From NCBI GenBank assembly GCA_946800325.1, contig OX326956.1, positions 9,651,167-9,715,166 of the forward strand: 64,000 nucleotides of DNA, written 5' to 3'. The notes under the pieces are model-generated. The model was not told the origin of the DNA. It was given only the letters and a program-made list of their open reading frames with translations, and made no database searches. Source of the DNA: Luzula sylvatica. Taxonomy: Eukaryota; Streptophyta; Magnoliopsida; Poales; Juncaceae. Shown here one piece after another: positions 1-11,588 of this stretch (its first letter is position 1; every line of letters begins with the position of its first letter). Made by a program: the position numbers and the translations under genes.

Positions 1-39
1 CTTTATTTAGTAGAAGCCTTTTTTAATGAAATAAATATT

Positions 40-190
40 GAGTTTACTTATCATGTATTTCTATTTTTTGCAGCAAAAGACGGTAGTCAGATATATTTTC
101 TGAACTTTCAATAATTACACCATACACAAATTTATATACAAAAAAATTCAACAACAATTCTCATGACATTCAAATTTCTTCAATCCTTGC
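40..190. repeat. Segmental duplication, copy 1, left arm
   Basis: This stretch matches 8515-8640 closely: both hold the block TTTCTATTTTTTGCAGCAAA followed by similar sequence ending in GACATTCAAATTT. Together with 2130-3150 it forms one copy of a segment repeated at 8505-9440. The two arms of this copy are separated by the PIF/Harbinger-like insertion and its flanks. No coding potential was recognised. Confidence 0.75.
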
Positions 191-270
191 AACAACAGAA
201 GTCAAATCCAATTTAGTAGAAGCCCCGAATTGATACCACAAGAATGGTGATACGGGAATTCCTGTAACTA

Positions 271-570
271 GGGGCCGTTTGGCAAGCGGAATTAGTAGAG
301 TGGAATTGGATTATAAGGTGGAGGAGAAAAAAGTTCTGGAATTAGTAATTCCACAGTTTGTTTGGATGTCCGAATTATAAGATGTTGGAAAGTATAATTT
401 TTTGTTTGGTTGGTTAGAAAAATTCTGGAATTTCATTATTGAAAATATAGAACAAATGTTTGATTAAAATTAATACAATATCACAGTATTATCATATAAT
501 ATTAAATTATTCTAATATTATTATTATTATGTTATTATATTATTCTTCTTCTTCTTCTTCTTCTTCTTCT

Positions 571-612
<42 letters not shown>

Positions 613-730
613 TTATTATTATTATTACAATAATAATAATAATAATAATAATTATTATTATTATTATTATTATTATTGTTATGATATTATAATATTATAT
701 TATTATAATGTTATAATATTATTATGATTA

Positions 731-797
<67 letters not shown>

Positions 798-879
798 TCT
801 TCTTATTATTATTATTATTATTATTATTATTGTTGTTGTTGTTATGGTACTATAATATTATATTATTATAATGTTATAA

Positions 880-937
<58 letters not shown>

Positions 938-1033
938 GTTGTTGTTATGGTATGATAATATTATATTATTATAATAATAATAATAATTATTATTATTATT
1001 ATAATAATTATTATTATAATAATTATTATTATT

Positions 1034-1093
<60 letters not shown>

Positions 1094-1482
1094 ATATTAT
1101 ATTATTATAATATTATTTTTGTAATCAAATTAGTTTAAAATTTAAATAAATAAATAATATGATTATAATATAACATTATTAAAATATAAAATCATCATAA
1201 TATTATTAATTGTAGTATTATTATTGTACTAATTTTAATATAATAATAACAATAATAATATAATATTAATTATAATTATAATATATTATATTATAATATA
1301 TATTCATAATATTAATATTAAAATATTGTAAATAATACTAATATATTAATATTTTTAATTAATATATTATATTAGCATATTGATATAATATACTATTATA
1401 ATATTAACATACTAATATTATTAATATATTAATATTATTAATATATTAATATTATTAATATTATTAATATTTATAATACATT

Positions 1483-1519
<37 letters not shown>

Positions 1520-1868
1520 TATTAACATTACATAATATATGAAAATAATATTAACATATTGGTATTAATATATTATAATAATAATTATTATTATTTTAAT
1601 TATAATATTATTTTAGTATTAATTAATATTATATTAATAATAATAATATTATTATTTATTATTATTATTAATTATATAGATATTATTTATAAAATAATAT
1701 TATTTATAATAATATATATTATCATATTAATTATATAGATATAATATAATTATTTTGACTAATAAATTATATCATAATAATATATAATATTATATTAATT
1801 ATATAGATTGAATCATTATAATATAATTATTCTTGGATTATAATCTTTGCTATATAATAATAATAACA

Positions 1869-1928
<60 letters not shown>

Positions 1929-2115
1929 GGAATAACAAGATTCTCCATTTTGTAATTCTAGCTTTTGTTGGAGTGGAAATATGGAGCAAAAATGGAATAT
2001 CAAGATGCTCCACCTTCTAATTCTCTCCACAATTCTTTGTACCAAACAAAGAATTAGATTATGATGAATTTTAATATCCAATTCCCTCTACTAATTCCCC
2101 TTGCCAAACAGCCCC
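271..2115. mobile_element. PIF/Harbinger-like TIR element filled with microsatellite
   Basis: The left end GGGGCCGTTTGGCAAGCGGA and the reverse complement of the right end (GGGGCTGTTTGGCAAGGGGA) form terminal inverted repeats of about 40 bp, continuing through AATTAGTAGAG and GAATTGGAT. The TGTTTGG core is typical of PIF/Harbinger and Tourist-like elements, which make 3-bp TWA duplications. Here the flanks are CTA and TTA, so the duplication has decayed or the class is wrong. No transposase is present, because nearly all the interior is trinucleotide repeat. It is non-autonomous and inserted into copy 1 of the flanking segmental duplication. Confidence 0.7.
480..1932. repeat. Compound ATT/AAT/GTT/CTT microsatellite
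   Basis: About 1.4 kb is made of ATT, AAT, TTC and TTG (1027-1093) trinucleotide runs and degenerate AT-rich derivatives with TAATATTA-like palindromes. It occupies almost the whole interior of the element at 271-2115. It translates as homopolymeric Asn, Tyr or Ile runs and is not coding. Confidence 0.9.
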
Positions 2116-2129
2116 TTAAAATCTCCTCG

Positions 2130-3150
2130 TTGTATTAATGATATAAATATCGTTTTGTGATTTAATATTAAATGAATATATAATAAATGAACGTGATTTA
2201 ATACATAGATATGTATGAAATAAGTAGATAATACATGATAAATTGAATCTGATTTAATTTAGTACATGTATTTATATTATGAAAAATGATAAAAAAAAAT
2301 CCATGAAAATAATTCAAGGACCAAAATATATTGTTGACATTAGAAATATAGATTCTTGTATTCATCAATATATATTGTTGAAAATATATTATTTATTTTC
2401 AATTTTAATCATGTTAACATATTGAATTCATCAGTATATTTAGTTAATTTGAAGAGTGAATTTTGTTAATTTCATTATTATATTTTGCATGCGTGAGTTC
2501 TTTTTATATATATATTTTTTTGAATTCTTATTAGAAATCATGTTTATATTACTATTGGTTTTATTTGTCCACACATTAATTGGTGTGGGATAATTTAGAT
2601 CGGACAAGTACATTTTTTCCATACGACAAACAACAATTTAATCATAATCAGCTATATGGAATTTTCTCATCGTTATATTTATGATATTTTATTTTCGCAT
2701 TCTATTCACTAATTCTGTAATTATTTGTTATTTTGTACAACTTTTAGAAGGTCACGTTTTAGTGTTCGAAAATAATCCATGCTTAATTTATAGTTGTATC
2801 ATGCATTACGTATGCTCCTATCACGCATACATCATCTCTTTCAAGAGAAGATTACTACTAAAATAAACCAAGTCATGTTGATTCGTTCTCAAAATAAATT
2901 TAGTGAGATATCAGAAGAAGTCAAAATATTTTATTTTCAATTCGACATATATAGTAGGATATTGAACCCGTCTATGCAATCTTTTCAAACATTTTTTTGT
3001 TTCGACGTTGTGCCACATCGCCTGTATCCATGGATAATATCGAACATTTTACTTGTCTAGACTGAGACGATGCAAGCTTTTAAGACGTCCCATTATGTTA
3101 TTCCACAAAAAGAATGCTTGCAAAATATTTAATCTCTCGTAATCTGTTGA
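2130..3150. repeat. Segmental duplication, copy 1, right arm
   Basis: This arm aligns with 8641-9440. Shared landmarks are ATTAATTGGTGTGGGATAAT, CATACGACAAACAAC, GAAGGTCACG and TCAGAAGAA.TCAAAATATTT. The copies differ by many substitutions and small indels, so the event is not recent. Short open frames inside it are not conserved between the copies and are not called as genes. Confidence 0.8.
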
Positions 3151-3237
3151 AATTGTACTTTAGTAAAATCAAACGACCTCTAAAAATGAAGCAACTATTG
3201 TTTACTTTTTGTTATTTTTTTCGTGTAATTATTTTAA

Positions 3238-3262
3238 CTAGGATAATACCCGCGATATGCTA
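3238..3262 (-). mobile_element. Possible inverted Helitron 3' terminus (degenerate)
   Basis: On the minus strand the sequence reads a GCGGGTATTATC segment ending in CTAG followed by T. This resembles the Helitron-like end at 50502-50531, where a CCGC...GCGG hairpin precedes GTATTATCCTAGT. The hairpin is poorly preserved here and no matching 5' TC end was located. The MULE foldback at 3276 inserted just beside it. Confidence 0.35.
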
Positions 3263-3275
3263 TGGATATTTTAAT

Positions 3276-4092
3276 GGAGCATTTCTACATATAACCCTAA
3301 ATATAATCAAAATTTAAAACATAACCTTCTTTCTAAAAATATTTCAAAAATAACCCCTTTTTTATTATATTCCAAAAATAACCCCAACCGGGATTTAAAA
3401 TCTCGCCGTGAACTTTGTTATTTTATTTTTTTATTTTTAATATGATATATTTCCTCAAAATTTACCATAATATTTTTTATGAACTAATTAATACACTTAA
3501 TTAAAATAATAACTAGTACATGTTGGCTGTTAAATTAATACATAATTAATATTTATTCGAATTCATAAATTTTAATGAATATTCAATTATATCTTTTAAT
3601 TAGCACGTTAATTAAATGTAATTGTTTTGTAATGGAGAATTCGGCGGATACATTTTGGGGAGTGATTTTTTTTTTTCTAAAAGTTACCGACAATCTTTTG
3701 AAAGTAAATATTAAAAATTTATTGTACTCCAAAATATATCCGCCGAACTCTCTATTGTTGAACAATTACATTTAGTTAACGTGAAAATTAAAACATATAA
3801 TTAAATATTTATTAAAATTTATTCAAAATTATGAATTCGAATAAATATTAATTACGTATTAAGTTAACAATTAACATGTACTAGTTATTATTTTAATTAA
3901 GTGTATTAATTAATTCATAAAAAATATTACGGTAAAATTTGGGAAAATATATAATATTAAAAATTAAAAAAAAAATGAAATTTTTTCCGGCAAGATTTAA
4001 AATTCCGGTTGAGGTTATTTTTAGAATATTATCAAAAAGGAGGTTATTTTTGGAATTTTGATTACAGATAGGGTCATATGTAGAAATGCTCC
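3276..4092. mobile_element. MULE-type foldback element, 9-bp TSD
   Basis: The element is an 817-bp long palindrome. GGAGCATTTCTACATAT at the left end is mirrored at the right end, and the symmetry continues through ATAACCCC blocks, an AACCGGNATTT block and a TCGGCGG/CCGCCGA pair at 3641 and 3740 near the axis (about 3690). It is flanked by a perfect 9-bp direct repeat TATTTTAAT at 3267-3275 and 4093-4101, as made by Mutator-like transposases. It carries no transposase. A diverged half of the same family lies at 47606-47720. Transcripts would fold into a long hairpin. Confidence 0.88.
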
Positions 4093-4101
4093 TATTTTAA
4101 T

Positions 4102-4740
4102 CTTATTCTTAATATTCCCAAAATCACGTTCAAGCGCAATTGCGCGGGAATTAATGCAGTTTTGTTAATGAATAAAATAAAATAAAAAATTCGTCGTATT
4201 GTTCTAAGTTGTTTTTCATGGAATATACCGTCTAATTTGTGTCGTTATCAAATTGCTTAGGAGAAAATTCGAAGTTTTTGTATTTTCATATTACAAAGCC
4301 TAACGTTGATTAATTGTTATCAAATGTTTTGTGAACTAAATTTGTGGTTGTGGTATATTTGAAAGATAAGTGTGCATTTATGATGAAATCATTGATGGTC
4401 AAAAGTTTGGAAGTACTTGATGATGTCTAAAGATTTTGGAAGTTGTATTATGTTTTTCACTATCATGACATGACATGTTTCTTCTCCCATGTTATTTTGT
4501 TATGATGTCTGCAATAAAATATTTGTAACTTTTAACTATAAATGATGGATAATTATACAATATCTCCTCATTTTTCCACCACATTTTTTATATCATCAAT
4601 TAACTATTAATCGGATGTACTTTTGTTAATGACGATGCTAATTAATCATTAATTAGAAATATAGAGAATATTGTGGAAAAATATAAGAATACTGACGGAC
4701 GATAATCAAATTTGAAAAATCAAAGCGCCAACTAATACTC
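4102..4740. other. AT-rich intergenic, no gene seen
   Basis: Nothing coding was recognised. A short palindrome GCGCAATTGCGC (4135-4146) resembles the Helitron hairpins elsewhere in the window but is not followed by CTAG at the usual distance. A 20-bp phrase TTGAAAAATCAAAGCGCCAA occurs twice, near 4711 and 4744, just before the LINE remnant. Confidence 0.5.
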
Positions 4741-4777
4741 TCCTTTGAAAAATCAAAGCGCCAAAAAAATTAAATTT

Positions 4778-5040
4778 TTCAGATGGACGATAATCTCCTC
4801 AAGAGAGGTTGGTCAGGCAATGGCAATTGCATTTTTTTGTAGCAATCCCGTCGAAACGGCGGGACACCTCATTCTCCTCTGCCTCTTCACCAAAGTTATA
4901 TGGGACATGCTAGCATCATCCCTAAATAAGCAATTGCTCTACCCCATAGACTTAATAGACTTCTGGCTAGTTAACAAACATGATATCTCGCCTCAGGAAC
5001 AAGTACGATGGTTTTCCCAGTCACGGATCTTGAATCATAT
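4778..5040 (+). pseudogene. LINE-1 type retrotransposon remnant, zf-RVT domain
   Basis: Translation gives the zinc-binding domain found after reverse transcriptase in plant L1 LINEs: NLLKRGWSGNGNC, then FCSNPVETAGHLILLC and FTKVIWDML. These fit the C-x2-C...H...C pattern with the ET-HL and VW signatures. The two halves lie in different frames because the T run at 4829-4836 has one extra base. No reverse transcriptase or endonuclease is present nearby and no poly(A) tail was found, so this is a short dead fragment. Confidence 0.75.
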
Positions 5041-5046
5041 TCTTGG

Positions 5047-5114
5047 TGGTGGTGGTGGTGAGGGTGGGTGGGTGTGTGTGTGTGTGGGTGGGGGGGGGGG
5101 GGGGGGGGGGGGGG
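5047..5114. repeat. GGT / GT microsatellite ending in a long G run
   Basis: A GGT run passes into GGGTGTGTGTG and then an almost uninterrupted run of about 27 G residues (5088-5114). It directly follows the LINE remnant. The G run could form G-quadruplexes on the plus strand. Assembly length here is uncertain. Confidence 0.9.
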
Positions 5115-5600
5115 TTGCGAAATATAAACACAAAATATTTTTTCATTTCAATTGTTAACTAACACATAACACAAAAAGAGGAGAAATATTACTTTTCATT
5201 TATGCATGGACTTGATTTAAAGAGGATATGAACTTCAATATATAAAAAATCTTGAGAGATATAAAATTTGACATATGGACTTTATTCAGAAACTTAATTT
5301 ATTACTTCAATTTATAAGTTTTATTATGTGTTTCTTAAATCACAATTCACAGTATATTTCATTATTTTTTTTGGACGTATCAAAATACATAATTACGAAT
5401 AATATATACATGTTCAAAATATATGGAAAGAGAGGAACAAACAAATCTTCACTGTTAATAACGGCTCGGTATCACACTTAGTCTATGGCATCCTCTTGGA
5501 AACGAAGCTATGGATCAAGCACGCCTAATACCTTTATAGATTAGTTTTTACCGTTGATTCTTTTTTCTCTCTCTAGCCAGGTTAGTATATCTTCAGCTTT
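5115..5600. other. AT-rich spacer, no gene seen
   Basis: No coding signal, RNA gene or repeat was recognised between the G run and the hAT end at 5603. A 68-codon open frame at 5275-5481 has no recognisable motif. Confidence 0.5.
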
Positions 5601-5602
5601 GT

Positions 5603-6190
5603 CAGGGCGGGTCCCGGATTTTTATACGACCCGAGGCCTTTGACGAGAACGGACCCATTGAATTATCATTCTCTCTAAAAAAACATAAACAATTTTAATT
5701 TTTTATAATTTAATCATACAAAAAAGAAGACACATTTTTTAATATTTTAGAATCACAAATTATGATTTTATCTTTGCAAAATTCAATATCTTTCTTATAG
5801 AACCCCTTTCAACAAAAAAATCTCTTAATTTTTGACCAATTACATTCCAATTGATTGGATCGTCAATATTCAACGGTGAAAATTCGACATTCAAATCATC
5901 ATTTTCATTCTCATTGCCCCCCGCATCATCCTCTTTAACTTCGATTTTTTCTTTATTTTTCATTTCTTCGTCTTTCTCTTCTACTCCTAGTTCTACTTCG
6001 TTTTTCTCTCGCAATTCCTCTTCTTCTATCCATGTATCTACTTCATTTTCCAAATCTTCCTCATCCGTTCTTTTCGCAGAAAAATTATTAATCGCTCCTT
6101 TTTGCGAATTGATCAATGCTTTCAATCCCGCTTATTTATTTTTTTTGACATCCCGATGGTTCCGGAGCCATAATATTTCGATTCGAGTAC
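5603..6190 (-). mobile_element. hAT-family transposon remnant (one end and part of transposase)
   Basis: The segment begins with CAGGGCGGGTCCCGG, resembling hAT terminal repeats (CAGGG...) of plant elements with ZMYM/TTF-type transposases. The transposase fragment at 5760-6185 reads toward this end on the minus strand. A similar terminus, CAGGGCCGGGTCTGGGC, occurs at 55296. The partner terminus was not found, so the element is probably truncated. Confidence 0.6.
5760..6185 (-). pseudogene. hAT transposase N-terminal fragment (ZMYM1/TTF-type zinc finger family)
   Basis: The 121-codon frame is rich in Glu and Lys and ends with INWNVIGQKLRDFFVERG, which matches the region before the TTF zinc finger in plant 'zinc finger MYM-type protein 1-like' hAT transposases (the D-P-x-x-W...LRD-x-VE-x-G pattern). 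Upstream residues MAPEPSGCQKK near 6165 continue the family's N-terminus in another frame, implying a frameshift around 6130-6145. The zinc finger, RNase H-like core and dimerisation domain are absent. Function in transposition is lost. Confidence 0.6.
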
Positions 6191-6490
6191 CTAAATAAAT
6201 TAAATTAAATCAAGATTAATGTTGAGAAATTAGCATGTCAAAGTCCACTGTTAAAATTCAAAATTTAGAAATTTAATTTGTTCCAGTATTGAAAAAAAAA
6301 GTACATTGTTGAAAGCTGAAATAACACAAATCATAATTGACGCCTCTGACTATGGACTATGAACACTGTTGATTCAACTTAATAATTCTTTATAATCAGT
6401 GATTTAATCTAGTCCACTCCTAATTCTTTATTTTTCAGAAATTTAATCTAGTCTAGAAGGGACCCAATTCCAAATTAATGATTCTTTATA
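6191..6490. other. Spacer, no feature seen
   Basis: AT-rich sequence with short local repeats (TAGTCCACTCC / TAGTCTAGAAG). No gene, RNA or complete mobile element was recognised. Confidence 0.5.
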
Positions 6491-6494
6491 AAAA

Positions 6495-6735
6495 GAAAAA
6501 AAAAATTATGAATCTTGCTATTCCTTCAAAAAAGAAAAAAAAATTATGAATCTTGCTATTCCTTCAAAAAAGAAAAAAAAAATTATGAATCTTGCAATTC
6601 CTTCAAAAAAGAAAAAAAAAATTATGAATCTTGCTATCCCTTCAAAAAAGAAAAAAAAATTATGAATCTTGCTATTCCTTAAAAAAGAATTTTTTTTTTA
6701 TGAATCTTGCTATTCCTTCAAAAAAGAAAAGAAAA
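6495..6735. repeat. Minisatellite, about six 38-39 bp units
   Basis: The unit carries ATTATGAATCTTGCTATTCC followed by TTCAAAAAAGAAAAAAA. Unit starts lie near 6505, 6543, 6582, 6621, 6660 and 6698. Units differ mainly in A-run length; one contains a T run in place of the A run. It is not coding. Confidence 0.9.
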
Positions 6736-7454
6736 TTTACACATCAAAGATTCAAAATAACTTCTTTAACCAAACATCAGAATATATACCATCTTCTATA
6801 TGATTTGACAGTTTACACGTTTCAACTTCGATATCCAATCAGAACACTTACCATTAGTTTGATGGAAGAGATTATGACAAAAAAAATAAAATACATTATT
6901 TACCCTTCCAAACATAAAATTACCATAATTTCTTTGATGTTAAGAACCAGTCTCGATTCTGATTCTGTATACAATTGAATTTCAATTACCCAATTATCCT
7001 GCAAATAGCATCAAAATCACCTAATCTGAAGTGTATTTCTATATCCAAATGCATCTCAATTACATAAATATCCCCAAATAACATCAAAATCAACCAAAAA
7101 GCATAAATTAACAAAAAAATCGACCTAAAATCAATCATGGTCCATCATGGCCCCTCTCTATTCATGAGAAACATATAATAATGAGATGAACTTGTGTACC
7201 CGAGGTGGATCCGTCTCGTAATGGACAATTGTGTGGCACTACACCATATACAACCAGCGTGCTCCTATCAAATCTTGTTGTTAAGAAGGTAAAAAAAAAA
7301 TTCTTGATTATTACATTTATATTTTTGTTCTTGTTTGTGTCTATTATATCTAAAATATATTTTTTTATTTATTTGTTATTTGGTTTAAAATAAAAATATT
7401 TTTTTATAAGGATAGTTTGGACTAAAAATATTATTGGATGGAAAAAGTTAGATT
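6736..7454. other. AT-rich spacer, no gene seen
   Basis: Nothing beyond short open frames without motifs. No transposon end was recognised. Confidence 0.5.
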
Positions 7455-7780
7455 TATTTGTGTAATTCAACTTTATAAGGAGTTTTTGAGAGAGAAAAAA
7501 AAATCTAAAATTTAGGTTTTTTTTTTTGTTTTGATAATTTAACTTTGAGAAGGTCAGCGTTTTATTGTTTTACTTGTGTAATTCAACTTTATAAGGAGTT
7601 TTTGAAAAAGAAAAAGAAAAAAAAATCTAAATTTAGGTTTTTTTTTGGTAATTCAACTTTGAGAAGGTCACATTTGTTGTTATTTTTTTACTTATGTAAT
7701 TCAACTTTGTAAGGCGTTTTGAAAAAAAATCTAAAGTTCCGGTTTTTGTTGATAATGCAACTTTTGGAAGGTCATGTTTT
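7455..7780. repeat. Tandem repeat, three units of about 117 bp
   Basis: Each unit contains GTAATTCAACTTTATAAGG (starts near 7460, 7577, 7696), an AAAAATCTAAA phrase, a T run, and AACTTTGAGAAGGTCA (near 7540, 7653, 7755). The last unit is the most diverged. Non-coding. Confidence 0.85.
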
Positions 7781-7848
7781 AATGCTATCTTTTTAATCAT
7801 ATATTTTTGACGACACTTATTAATATCATACCCACAATAATATTATTT

Positions 7849-8095
7849 GGGGAGTTCTATCATACACCATTTCAAAAGGATATTTTGGGTATTTAAAATG
7901 GTGTATCATAAATTTTATTTTTTATAGATATTTTTGTTTCATGAACAATTCAAATTTTCTATTTAGCATATTATTTATCGATAAATAGTAAATACACTTG
8001 AAAAACTACTTTAAATACTCATTAATTGATAATTACAGAAAATATCTTTGAAAATGGGTGTATCATAAGCAAAAGGGTGTATGATAGAATTCCCC
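7849..8095. mobile_element. MULE-type MITE, 247 bp, 9-bp TSD
   Basis: The left end GGGGAGTTCTATCATACACC pairs with the right end (reverse complement GGGGAATTCTATCATACACC). A perfect 9-bp direct repeat ATATTATTT flanks it at 7840-7848 and 8096-8104. The interior is AT-rich without coding capacity. The same family, with GGGGAGTTCTATGATAGACC ends, occurs at 24007-24216, and a decayed relative probably lies at 32461-32690. Confidence 0.88.
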
Positions 8096-8104
8096 ATATT
8101 ATTT

Positions 8105-8504
8105 TACTCTTTTCTATATTATTTTGCATCTTCATATATTTTTCTTTTGCATCATACAATATATAATATTGTACACCTCGTAATGTATTTTTGTGTCATT
8201 TCTTATAGATACAAATCAGAAGTAATTTTATGACATGTTAATTTAAAAAACCTAATATTAAGTTATCTTGAAAGACAACTTACAAATAAAAAAGCAAGTC
8301 TAATTATTCAATGACTTCACTACAAAAAATTATGTCACAAGTACAGTACAATAAAAAAGATTTTGGTCTTTTTCAAAATAATTAAATAAACAGTAAGTCG
8401 TCTAGAATTGATTGTGGCAATCAAACCATTAATTCCCATTATATAATTCATAAAACCTCTATTCCATACAACCTCTCACTTCCTATCATTTCCTAATTGT
8501 TTAC
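8105..8504. other. AT-rich spacer, no feature seen
   Basis: No gene, RNA or transposon end was recognised. Confidence 0.5.
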
Positions 8505-9440
8505 CGGCTGTTTATCGTATATTTCTATTTTTTGCAGCAAAACACCGTTGTCAGGTACATTTTCTGAACTTTCATTAATTACACCATCCACACATTTATA
8601 TACAAAAAATTAAACAACAATTCACATGACATTCAAATTTATTGTTATTTAATATTAAATTTGATATTAAATGGATATGTGATCAATAAATCTTGTTTAA
8701 TACATAGATATGTGTTAAATAAGTATATAAGAAATGATTAGATGAATCCGATTTAATTTAAGACATAAAATATTCTAATTCCACACATGTATATAAATTA
8801 TTATTTGTTTTAATTGTCAACGCATTAATTGGTGTGGGATAATTTAGAAGGGACAAGTGTATTTTTTTCATACGACAAACAACGATTAAATCATAATAAT
8901 CAACTATATCGGATTTTCTCTTCATTTTATTTATGATTTTTTATTTTCGCATTCTATTCATCTGTAATTAGCTGTATTTTGCATCACTTTTAGAAGGTCA
9001 CGCTTTTAGTGTTCAAAAATAATTAATGCTTAATTGATAGTTATATCATGCATTACATATGCTCATGTCACAGGTAAATCATATTTTTCAAGAGAAATTG
9101 CATGATTTCTAATTAGTTATATATGAGTAGACATGAAATCAAATTCTATTGTGCTACTACTAAAATAAACCAAGCCATGTTGATTCACTCTCAAATAAGA
9201 AAATAAAATGTAGTTAGATATCAGAAGAAATCAAAATATTTTATTTTCAATTCGATATATATAGAAGGATATTATTTCCATGTTAGCAATCTTTTCAAAC
9301 AATTTTTTGCGTCAACGTTGTGTCTCATCCCCTATATCCATGGTTAATATTCGATATTTTACGTATCTAGCCAGACATCCTTCAAGCCATTAAGATGTTG
9401 TCCCGTTATATTATCCCAAAAAAAAACGCGGGCAAATTTT
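8505..9440. repeat. Segmental duplication, copy 2
   Basis: Matches 40-190 plus 2130-3150 in order, without the PIF/Harbinger-like insertion present in copy 1. It therefore shows that the insertion came after duplication, or was absent from this copy. Divergence includes several small indels. Confidence 0.8.
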
Positions 9441-9599
9441 TTAATCGAGTATTAGTAAATTTGATGACTTTAGTGCTTGTTTTTTTTTAATGAGAGTCTG
9501 CAAAGTCATGCCACTTTTGTATTGAAATTGAAACACGATATATTTACATGGGTTTAATTAGAAAAATACTATCACACTGATTCTGGATTATGAAAGATG

Positions 9600-10085
9600 T
9601 TAATGGATCGGATAAAAATTCGAACATGCAGGTATCCGGCCCGAACGGGACGGGTAATACACGGAAAAAAAAATCCACGGATCAGGTAATATCGAAAAAA
9701 AATACCCGCTCCGGATTCGGGTTCGGGGATAAATTTTTACCAGCGGGTATACCGTTGCCCGAACTCGAATCCGAACCCGAAAAATTCTCGAAAAATACCC
9801 GAAAAATATTCCATAATATGAAATTTTTGAATGTTTTATGAATTAATTATTTGTAATAATTGAATTTTTAATGTATCAGTACATGTTGCTTGTTTTATGT
9901 ATCTAAAATTATTGATAATTTTATTATAATAATTTTTTATTTTTTTTAGATTTTTTTAATAATTTTCGGGGAACGAATTTGGATTTGGGTATAGTCGTTC
10001 CCCGCAGGTTCAGATTCGGATATGATTTTTTACTCGCGAGTATATTTGGTTCGGGACCCGACCCGCCCGTATTGTATGTTCCTTT
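9600..10085. repeat. CG-rich degenerate CCCGAA/GGGTTCGG repeat
   Basis: Islands of CCCGAAC, CGGGTA and GGGTTCGG motifs sit at both edges (9610-9800 and 9960-10080) around an AT-rich middle. The layout resembles the hAT-like element at 43411-44104, whose edges carry the same kind of repeat. The outer sequences GAACATGCAGG and GAACATACAAT are weakly inverted, so terminal repeats are uncertain. The open frame at 9590-9841 is an artefact of this repeat. Confidence 0.55.
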
Positions 10086-10689
10086 CCTATCCAAAGTTCT
10101 AACTGTAGAGTTTGTTGAAACTATACTTTAGTAAAATCAAAAGCCTTTATAGGGCGTGTTTGCTAGGACAGTTTCGTGTAGCAGCAAGAAACTAGTAGTT
10201 GCAGGAAACCAATATATGAATATCAGGAAATTATGATAGAAGGAATATGCGAAAGCTATGAGTGTAGGATGTTTAGAAGGTGTTTGATGAAAATCATAGA
10301 ATTAAACGTAGTAAATAAATAAAGTATTATAGAATTGTATTATTTCTTATAACATTTTATAACTATCATATTTATTTCTTCATCATATCATATAATTATG
10401 TCACATAAATAAATCATAATAATAATTTAAGTTAGTGTTTATTTAAATAATGCAAATGAAAGAAAAGTAATTGACAATTCTTATGAAAATCCGTGTAATC
10501 TTAGAGATATTTTTTAATATCATTAAATTTTAGAGAATATTATTTTTAGAGAATATTATTTTTCAATACATCTAATTTGTAGAAAATATATTTTTATTAC
10601 CATTAATTTTTAGAGAATATTATTTTTTTAATACCATTAATTTTTAGGAAATATTATTTTTTTAGTACAACTCATTTTTGGAAAATATT

Positions 10690-11165
10690 ATTTTTAATAC
10701 GGTATCCAATATTCAATTTCGGATACGAATACGTTATCCGGTATCCGATTTGGATATGAATACGGATACAAATATCGCATATGATATATGATATTCTATT
10801 TCGAGTACAAAAATGAGATCTAATATCTAATATAATTACGGATACCAATACGATATCCAGTATCCAATATCCAATTTTGAAAACGGATACGATATCCGAT
10901 ATCCCATTTCGAATAAGAATATATATTATCCAATATCCAATATCCAATTTTTAAAAACAGAACTGAACCGAATAAATCGAACAATATTATTTTTTAATCG
11001 ACCGGATCAAATGAACCGAAATCAATAAACCGAATTTAATCGGTTCAGTTCGGTCGAATAAACCGAACAATACCACTTTCAACAGAACTTAACCCAAATA
11101 ACCGAAAATCGAACGAAATAAATCGAATTCGGCCGGTTGGGTTTCCATCTCGATTAAACCGAGCC
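10690..11165. repeat. Degenerate GGATAC/GATATCC and AACCGAAT repeats
   Basis: The stretch 10695-10950 is built of ATACGGATAC and TATCCAATATCC words. The stretch 10960-11165 is built of AACCGAATAAATCGAAC words. Such arrays recur at 9600, 20190, 43411 and 63010. The minus-strand frame over 10672-10947 is a by-product of the repeat. Confidence 0.7.
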
Positions 11166-11588
11166 GTTTGAAGATCCCAACTTAAATCATATTATCAATA
11201 AAGTTATGTGTTGATTTTTTATTTTAAAAAATACTTGAGCACAAAAGTAAATTATTATGAAATAATATAAAAAATAAAATTTTATATTAAAAACACATAA
11301 ATTAGCCCACATAATATATTTTGAATTAAAAATATTGTTAAACGAATATAATATTCCAACTTAGCATACTTTAACACTTATTTAACTTAGTAACTTAAAA
11401 ATATCAATTATCTCCTCCCGTGTAGTAAAATGCACAATACAATTAGATTCATATAATCAAAATTTAAATAGTAGTGAAATAATAATGAAAATGAAAAAAT
11501 TAAACAAGCAAGTACAAACTCACGTTTTCTCTCTCCAAAAATCAACTTTGACATGTTTTTACATTCATGAATTTGGTCTTAGTTTGCC

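Noticed and set aside
1827..2081. Poly-Asn protein
   Set aside because: It is the translation of a trinucleotide microsatellite and the TIR of a transposable element.
4745..5158. A 137-codon protein
   Set aside because: Its first part is out of frame for the LINE domain, its middle is a LINE zf-RVT fragment and its end is a G-run translation.
6495..6735. CRISPR-like array
   Set aside because: Units are adjacent, without unique spacers, and this is plant nuclear DNA; it is a minisatellite.
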